Assembly (NCBI GenBank): GCA_011525295.1
Contig: WTGV01000007.1
Span: 1-64,000 of the forward strand
Length of the DNA stretch: 64,000 nucleotides
Reading direction: 5' to 3'
DNA from: Pseudomonadales bacterium
Lineage (GTDB): Bacteria; Pseudomonadota; Gammaproteobacteria; Pseudomonadales; Azotimanducaceae
Both the position numbers and the translations under genes were made by a program. Below are positions 58,866 through 64,000 of this stretch, one piece after another (the first letter of the stretch is position 1; every line of letters begins with the position of its first letter). Under the pieces are notes generated by a model. That model saw only the letters and a program-made list of their open reading frames with translations, ran no database searches and had not been told where the DNA came from.

Positions 58866-60032
58866 TTGAACTTTCTTGATGAAGTAACCATCACGGTCAA
58901 CGCTGGTCGAGGCGGCGATGGCTGTCTCAGCTTTCTGCGACGCGCAAATATTGCGAAAGGAGGGCCAAATGGAGGCAATGGTGGCTCAGGGGGTTCTGTA
59001 TATTTGGTCGGCGATGCATCGTTGACGACGTTAATCGATTTACACTACAAACCCATACAAAAAGCAAGTAACGGAGCTCCCGGTGGGAGTTCCCTGAAAC
59101 GAGGTGCGGACGGCAAAACACTCGAGATACCGGTTCCGGTCGGTACAACCGTTGTCGATGACGAGACTCTGCGGGTATTGGGCGACGTAACAAAAGCGAG
59201 TATGCGGTTGAACGTCGCAAACGGGGGCAAGCCGGGGCGTGGCAATGCCTCCTTCAAAACGAGTACCAATCGATCTCCTCGAGAGACTACGCAGGGAACT
59301 TCGGGTGAACAAAGGCGGTTGCGCTTACAGTTACGAGTGCTTGCAGATGTTGGTTTACTTGGCATGCCAAACGCTGGGAAGTCGACCTTTCTCTCAGTAG
59401 TATCAGCGTCAAAACCACAAGTTGCGGAATTTCCATTTACGACGCTGAAACCACATCTGGGGGTCGTTCGAGCGAATTCAGATCAGAGCTTTGTGATCGC
59501 GGATGTTCCAGGACTGATTCGAGGTGCGTCCGAAGGAATCGGTCTAGGAACTCGGTTTATGCGCCATTTAACGCGTACTTCGATCCTACTTCACTTAGTA
59601 GAAGTCAAACCAGCAGACGAATCTGTTCCCGTCTCGAACGCCAACGATATTGAGAAAGAACTCTCCAAATATAGTCAAACACTGGCCGAAACCACAATTT
59701 ACACGGTGCTGACGAAGATTGACTGTATAACCGAAGAAGAACTTATACAAATTAAAAAATCGTTCTCCCACGAGCGTCCTTTGTTTGCGATCTCATCGCA
59801 CAGTGGACAAGGTATCGACGAATTAGTTGATGCTTTGGCAACGGAAGTTCATCATCGAAAAATATCGACTGCAGTCAGTCCTGATTCACGGTTAGCCGTT
59901 CAAGAACGAACCGATCAACTTGCTACTGATGTGTTGACACAGTCTTTAGCAGCGCGCCGCCAACACGCGCTAGATAAATCGGAATCGCCCGAACACTGCG
60001 AAGTCGAATATGTTAAAAAGTCGGAAAGTTAA
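58866..60032 (+). CDS. obgE: GTPase ObgE
   Basis: The 388-residue protein has the Obg glycine-rich domain (AGRGGDGCLSFLRR, then GGPNGGNGGSGG), a GTPase domain (G1 GMPNAGKST, G3 DVPGL, G4 TKID, G5 near SSHSG) and a C-terminal extension. ObgE is involved in ribosome assembly, replication and growth control. Start is TTG at 58866 with a strong GGAGG Shine-Dalgarno. Normal order after rpmA. Confidence 0.96.
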   Translation: MNFLDEVTITVNAGRGGDGCLSFLRRANIAKGGPNGGNGGSGGSVYLVGDASLTTLIDLHYKPIQKASNGAPGGSSLKRGADGKTLEIPVPVGTTVVDDETLRVLGDVTKASMRLNVANGGKPGRGNASFKTSTNRSPRETTQGTSGEQRRLRLQLRVLADVGLLGMPNAGKSTFLSVVSASKPQVAEFPFTTLKPHLGVVRANSDQSFVIADVPGLIRGASEGIGLGTRFMRHLTRTSILLHLVEVKPADESVPVSNANDIEKELSKYSQTLAETTIYTVLTKIDCITEEELIQIKKSFSHERPLFAISSHSGQGIDELVDALATEVHHRKISTAVSPDSRLAVQERTDQLATDVLTQSLAARRQHALDKSESPEHCEVEYVKKSES

Positions 60033-60065
60033 GCGGTAGTTGCTTAAAAAGGGCTCGATAAGCGA

Positions 60066-60338
60066 CTATGCGGCAGTACTCAATAACTTGAGCTTTGTGT
60101 TCAACCGAGACTTGTGCCGAGCGGCTTTATTTTTGTGAATGAGGCCTCGGTTTACCATCGAATCGATAATCGGTACCGCCTCTTTATAAGCTTGAGAAGC
60201 AGCTTCAAGATCCCCTTGTGCAAGATAATTGTCTACCTGCTTGATGTAGGTACGATATTTAGAACGATGACCCATATTGCGTTGCCGGTGAGTTTCTGCT
60301 TGACGGGCGCGTTTACGGGCTTGAGGACTGTTTGCCAA
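60066..60338 (-). CDS. rpsT: 30S ribosomal protein S20
   Basis: The 90-residue, basic, helical protein starts MANSPQARKRARQAETHRQR, the S20 signature. S20 binds 16S rRNA early in assembly. It is convergent with obgE and divergent from murJ, as common in gammaproteobacteria. Confidence 0.96.
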   Translation of the reverse strand: MANSPQARKRARQAETHRQRNMGHRSKYRTYIKQVDNYLAQGDLEAASQAYKEAVPIIDSMVNRGLIHKNKAARHKSRLNTKLKLLSTAA

Positions 60339-60400
60339 AGTCGAGGATACCTTTAATTGCTTCAGATGAAAGATCCCATAAGGGACGGTAAGCGAAGCGA

Positions 60401-60406
60401 ATTATA
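60401..60406 (-). promoter_or_regulatory. -10 box candidate of rpsT
   Basis: Minus-strand TATAAT lies 62 bp upstream of the rpsT ATG in the murJ-rpsT divergent region. -35 not clear. Confidence 0.4.
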
Positions 60407-60465
60407 TGGATTGTTCGGCGGTCCGGAGTGTTCGTTGCCAACCATGACAACGCGAGACTAAGCAC

Positions 60466-62055
60466 GTGGACCAAGATCACAATCAACCGATCACGACAGG
60501 GAAAGAGAAGGGGATTGGGTCCAGAGGATTCGTAGTCGGAAGTTTGACTGGATGTTCGCGCGTCCTCGGACTACTCCGAACGATGGCCGAATCTAGGTTC
60601 TTAGGCGCTAGTGCCACACGGATAGCAGACGCGTTTTTTCTCGCATTTCGAGTTCCCAATTTCTTTCGGAGACTTACCGCTGAGGGTGCGTTTGCGCAAG
60701 CGTTCATTCCGGTACTTGCTCAATTTCAGGAAACCGGTACAAGGGAAGAGCTTGAAGAATTTGTTCAAGCTGTCGCTGGAAATTTTGGACTCGTGCTGTT
60801 AATAGTTTGTGTTTTAGGTTCGGTGTTTGCACCGGCATTCATCACTATTTTCACTATAGGTTCAACGTCCGCATGGGTTGCAGATGGTCGTTTTGATCTT
60901 GCGACAGGGTTATTGGTTGTCATGTTTCCCTATTTGGGATTAATTTCGTTCACAGCTTTCCTCGGTTCTGTTCTCAATAGTTTTGATCGGTTTTTTGTCC
61001 CCGCTTTCATACCTGTAATTCTCAACATCGCGATGATTTGTGCGATGCTCTTTGGCACGACCTGGTTTGCGGAACGGGCGTATGCGTTGGCGTGGGCGGT
61101 CATCGTAGCCGGAGTCATTCAGTTACTTTGGCACTTTCCTTCCCTTGTAAGCCTTCGATTGCTTAAATTGCCAAAGGTCAATTGGAGACTGCCGGGCTTT
61201 ACGCAGATGATGAAATTGTTCGGTCCGGCGGTGTTTGCAGCGTCGGTGGGTCAAATCAACATTTTGGTAGGGACGCAGATAGCTGCATCTTTGGTGATCG
61301 GAAGTGTATCTTGGCTGTACTATGCGGATCGTCTTATTGAACTTCCAGTAGGAATGATCGCGATCGCGCTGCAAACGGTTATCTTGCCAAGCATCTCGAA
61401 ACTACACAATCGTGGTGATCAGATCGGCTTTCGACGACACATACTGTGGGGGGCAGAAGTAGGTCTCATATTGGGAGTACCGGCGGCAGTAGGTTTGTTC
61501 GTGCTCGCAACCCCACTGACTGCGACACTCTTTTTCAGGGGCGAGTTCACTTGGGAGGACGTACAGATGGTTGCAGTCGCTCTGCAAGCATTCGCAGTCG
61601 GCGTTTTGCCATTAATGTTGGTAAAGATCTTTGCCCCTGGATTTTTCGCGAAAAAAGACACGAAAACCCCGTTTTACTATGCGTCGATTAGCGTAGCCGT
61701 CAACATCCTCGTTAGTCTGAGTTTGTTCCAATTTATTCACCATGTCGGTATCGCCATCGCAACTAGCGTTGCCGCGTTTGTACATGCGACACTGTTGATG
61801 GTCGGTCTCATGCGAAGAGGTGACTTTAAGATTTCGAAACCATTCATCAAAGTGTGTATGCAAGTAGCGATTGCAAGTGGGAGTATGGTTGTATTGTTGC
61901 ACTTCCTAAGTCCCTCAAACAATCTTTGGTTGGACTTCTCGATTTGGGTTCGAATCTTGTGGCTTAGTTTGCTGATCGGGGCAGGGATGGTTGCCTATTT
62001 TGTCGTCGGTCTAGTAGTCGGTCTTCGACCCCGACAGCTTATCGGCCCCAACTAG
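60466..62055 (+). CDS. murJ: lipid II flippase MurJ
   Basis: MurJ flips the peptidoglycan precursor lipid II across the inner membrane. The 529-residue protein has about 14 transmembrane segments and MurJ strings such as SRVLGLLRTMAESRFLGAS, AFRVPNFFRRLTAEGAFAQA and AKKDTKTPFYYA. Start is GTG at 60466. It precedes ribF, the usual position. Confidence 0.95.
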   Translation: MDQDHNQPITTGKEKGIGSRGFVVGSLTGCSRVLGLLRTMAESRFLGASATRIADAFFLAFRVPNFFRRLTAEGAFAQAFIPVLAQFQETGTREELEEFVQAVAGNFGLVLLIVCVLGSVFAPAFITIFTIGSTSAWVADGRFDLATGLLVVMFPYLGLISFTAFLGSVLNSFDRFFVPAFIPVILNIAMICAMLFGTTWFAERAYALAWAVIVAGVIQLLWHFPSLVSLRLLKLPKVNWRLPGFTQMMKLFGPAVFAASVGQINILVGTQIAASLVIGSVSWLYYADRLIELPVGMIAIALQTVILPSISKLHNRGDQIGFRRHILWGAEVGLILGVPAAVGLFVLATPLTATLFFRGEFTWEDVQMVAVALQAFAVGVLPLMLVKIFAPGFFAKKDTKTPFYYASISVAVNILVSLSLFQFIHHVGIAIATSVAAFVHATLLMVGLMRRGDFKISKPFIKVCMQVAIASGSMVVLLHFLSPSNNLWLDFSIWVRILWLSLLIGAGMVAYFVVGLVVGLRPRQLIGPN

Positions 62056-62065
62056 AATTTCTACG

Positions 62066-62998
62066 GTGGAAGTTATTCGGGGATTGCACAATGTTCACAC
62101 TCGCCACCGAGGCTCGGTGTGTTCCATTGGTAATTTTGACGGCGTCCACCTAGGACATGCGACTCTACTTAGGCATGTGCAACATGAAGCAGTGTCGCGA
62201 AATGTTGGATCGCTTGTCATTACGTTTGAACCCCAACCCAGAGAGTATTTTCAGGGGAAGCTGGTTCCTGCGCGACTAACGCGGTTTCGAGAAAAGGTTG
62301 AGCTTATTCGCGAAATTGGAATTAGTTATCTCTTGTGCTTGCCGTTCGATGAAAAACTGCAAACAACGACTGCAGATTGCTTAATTGAAAATTACTTAGT
62401 AGAGACTTTGAACATTCAACACATAGTAGTAGGCAGAGACTTTAGATTTGGAAAAAACGCCAGCGGAACTGTTCAAACGCTACGCCAAGCAGCTAAGAAA
62501 TGTCGTTTTACAATCACGCAAATCGATCCCTGTGAGTATTCTGGTGATACTATTTCAAGTACCCGAGTTAGGGATTCGCTGCAGAATGGTGATTTCAATA
62601 CTACCGAAGCATTACTTGGTCGAAACTACTTTATGATGGGTCCTGTCGTAGAAGGAAACCGGTTTGGGGGTAATATCGGAATTCCGACTGCGAATATACG
62701 TCTCCAGCGTTACCGATCTCCAATTGAGGGTATTTTTGCTGTAAGAGTTGAAGGTTTAGAAAAGGAATACTTTGGTGCAGCGTATGTTGGAACTCGACCA
62801 ACGATAGGTGGCACTGAGCCATTGTTAGAGGTGCACATTTTTGATCTTCATAGGGAAATTTACGGTGCACAATTGAAGGTTTGTTTTTTGAAGAAAGTCC
62901 GATCGGATGAGAAATTTGACTCGATTGACACATTAAAAGTGCAGATGGAAAGAGATATCACAACGGTTCAAAATTGGTTAAATTCAGGTTTGCAATAG
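62066..62998 (+). CDS. ribF: bifunctional riboflavin kinase / FAD synthetase
   Basis: The 310-residue protein makes FMN and FAD. The N-terminal FAD synthetase domain has GNFDGVHLGH. The C-terminal riboflavin kinase domain has GNRFGGNIGIPTANI and a VGTRPTIGG stretch. Length is the normal 310-315. GTG start is at 62066, 10 bp after murJ. lspA follows. Confidence 0.95.
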   Translation: MEVIRGLHNVHTRHRGSVCSIGNFDGVHLGHATLLRHVQHEAVSRNVGSLVITFEPQPREYFQGKLVPARLTRFREKVELIREIGISYLLCLPFDEKLQTTTADCLIENYLVETLNIQHIVVGRDFRFGKNASGTVQTLRQAAKKCRFTITQIDPCEYSGDTISSTRVRDSLQNGDFNTTEALLGRNYFMMGPVVEGNRFGGNIGIPTANIRLQRYRSPIEGIFAVRVEGLEKEYFGAAYVGTRPTIGGTEPLLEVHIFDLHREIYGAQLKVCFLKKVRSDEKFDSIDTLKVQMERDITTVQNWLNSGLQ

Positions 62999-63010
62999 GA
63001 GTATTGAAGG

Positions 63011-63517
63011 ATTAACACCCAACTAGTATCTAGACTGCGATGGTTTGGTTTAGTAGTCTTGCTAGTCCTAGTGGACTACGTGACTAAACGCCTGGCACTT
63101 CACCACTTGGCATTTGAATCGGTGAAGGTGGTACCATTCTTCTCGCTTGCTTATGCTTGTAACACTGGGGCTGCGTTCAGCTTATTCACCGATTTCGGTA
63201 ACCTGTTAATGTGGTTCAGTGTTGCCGCGTCGATTCTGTTCGCGGTTCTGATTTATCGGGTTCCGCACCACCGTTTTTGGCTTGGATTAGCGTTTACGGG
63301 CATTCTGGCTGGCGCCGTGGGAAACTTAATTGATCGCGCGTTTCGAGGTTGCGTGATTGACTTCTTACACTTTTACATCGGCGATATGAGTTTTCCAATA
63401 TTCAATATAGCCGACACTCTCATAACCTTAGGAGCGATTACTTGGTTGTTAGTACACTTCCTGCATAAAGAAGAAGCTCCGGCGGAACCGGATACCGACG
63501 AGTCTACGTCTGAATAA
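63011..63517 (+). CDS. lspA: signal peptidase II, probable ATT start
   Basis: LspA cleaves the signal peptide of prolipoproteins after lipid attachment. Catalytic segments are NTGAAFSLF, then VGNLIDR...GCVIDFLHF and FNIADTLI with the active aspartates. The conserved N-terminus (LRWFGLVVLLVLVDYVTKR) is only complete if translation starts upstream of the sole standard start codon (TTG at 63059). ATT at 63011 follows AGGAG (62997-63001) at 9 nt and gives 168 residues, close to the 164 of E. coli. The short TTG form would lose much of the first membrane helix. lspA follows ribF at 12 bp. Confidence 0.88.
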   Translation: MNTQLVSRLRWFGLVVLLVLVDYVTKRLALHHLAFESVKVVPFFSLAYACNTGAAFSLFTDFGNLLMWFSVAASILFAVLIYRVPHHRFWLGLAFTGILAGAVGNLIDRAFRGCVIDFLHFYIGDMSFPIFNIADTLITLGAITWLLVHFLHKEEAPAEPDTDESTSE

Positions 63518-64000
63518 CTAGGAGTCGTCCAAGCTTGGAGGTCGTGGTGTCTCCGTCTTTGGCGGTTCCAACTTCAAGACAGCTGCAGACTTGGGTCGGT
63601 CGAGCAGTCCTAACGTAATCGTATTCAGCAAACTTCGATCTTTATTGCGAATTGGTCTTCGGATGACCAGCTCGCCGTCATCGTTAAAGCCTTCATAATC
63701 GGGAAAATTGAGCGCGAGGATTTCTAATGCATCGTTGGCAGCGTCTTCAAGCCCCAACTTGTGATTGGCTTCAATCACGACTACCAATGCACGCGGTACC
63801 ACCGCTGATTTTGGAAAGTGTTCAATCACTTCTCGCGCACGATTGATCGCCGAAATCCAAGCGTCGCGATGTAGGTAAAAGTATGCAACGTGGAGTTCAG
63901 CTTCTGCAAGGACATTACGCAGGTAGAACATGCGACGTTGAGCATCAGGAGCGTAGTAACTGTTCGGAAAATTCGTCAGTAATTCTTCAAATTGCGCGAA
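63518..64000 (-). CDS. bamD: outer membrane assembly lipoprotein BamD (5' end outside window)
   Basis: The frame is open to the window edge, so the N-terminus with the lipoprotein signal is missing. Visible sequence has TPR-like features of BamD (FEELLTNFPNSYYAPDAQRR, then VLAEAELHVAYFYLHRDAW and AINRAREVIEHFPKS) with a C-terminal tail. BamD is the essential partner of BamA in outer-membrane protein assembly. It is convergent with lspA and their stop codons touch (63517/63518). Confidence 0.9.
   Translation of the reverse strand, partial: FAQFEELLTNFPNSYYAPDAQRRMFYLRNVLAEAELHVAYFYLHRDAWISAINRAREVIEHFPKSAVVPRALVVVIEANHKLGLEDAANDALEILALNFPDYEGFNDDGELVIRRPIRNKDRSLLNTITLGLLDRPKSAAVLKLEPPKTETPRPPSLDDS

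Overview
The window looks like a piece of a gammaproteobacterial chromosome, probably free-living or marine, with roughly 45% GC judged by eye. The evidence is the smc-zipA-ligA run (ZipA is essentially gammaproteobacterial) and the ispB / rplU-rpmA-obgE / rpsT / murJ-ribF-lspA / bamD block, which together form a classic gammaproteobacterial core layout. I cannot name a genus from sequence alone.

Layout. 1-2034: the end of an HExxH protein and an overlapping membrane-anchored partner. 2070-4103: a dead mobile-type locus, a DNA methyltransferase-HNH pseudogene followed by a ParB-like pseudogene. 4456-5669: a MerR-family regulator, a candidate 42-aa gene and a strong hairpin. 5979-13546: smc, zipA and an oversized ligA with about 240 extra residues of helix-hairpin-helix-like repeats. 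13645-15448: a CYP153-type P450 and an IsdG/ABM-type monooxygenase. 15649-30804: six large paralogous membrane-anchored helical-solenoid proteins (four on the minus strand as two duplicated pairs, two on the plus strand), interrupted by an EamA transporter, a peroxiredoxin and a SPOR lipoprotein. 31424-43106: an HNH protein, an M20 peptidase, cysS, an M17 aminopeptidase, lipA, an mdlB-type ABC gene broken by a perfect 595-bp tandem duplication, mdlA and asnS. 43238-46149: two paralogous RDD proteins flanking an AAA/DUF4143 ATPase with a palindromic operator. 46244-54289: a tightly overlapping RDD-SpoIIM-DUF4129-DUF4350-MoxR-DUF58 operon headed by a DUF482 acyltransferase-like gene. 54367-56050: a two-gene ABC-2 exporter. 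56275-64000: a small membrane protein, tRNA-Pro(CGG), and the ispB to bamD housekeeping block.

The most novel content is the solenoid family: six proteins of about 610-670 residues with one N-terminal membrane anchor, a low-complexity linker, and 30-40-residue repeats of the type W-x3-DP-x2-A...LP. They share a collinear N-terminal module, a central DPK/NPKExW-like box and a C-terminal box. Other points worth attention are the LigA repeat insertion, two genes (lspA and the M20 peptidase) whose conserved N-termini can only be reached from an ATT start codon behind a good Shine-Dalgarno, the 595-bp duplication in mdlB, and the operator in front of the DUF4143 ATPase.
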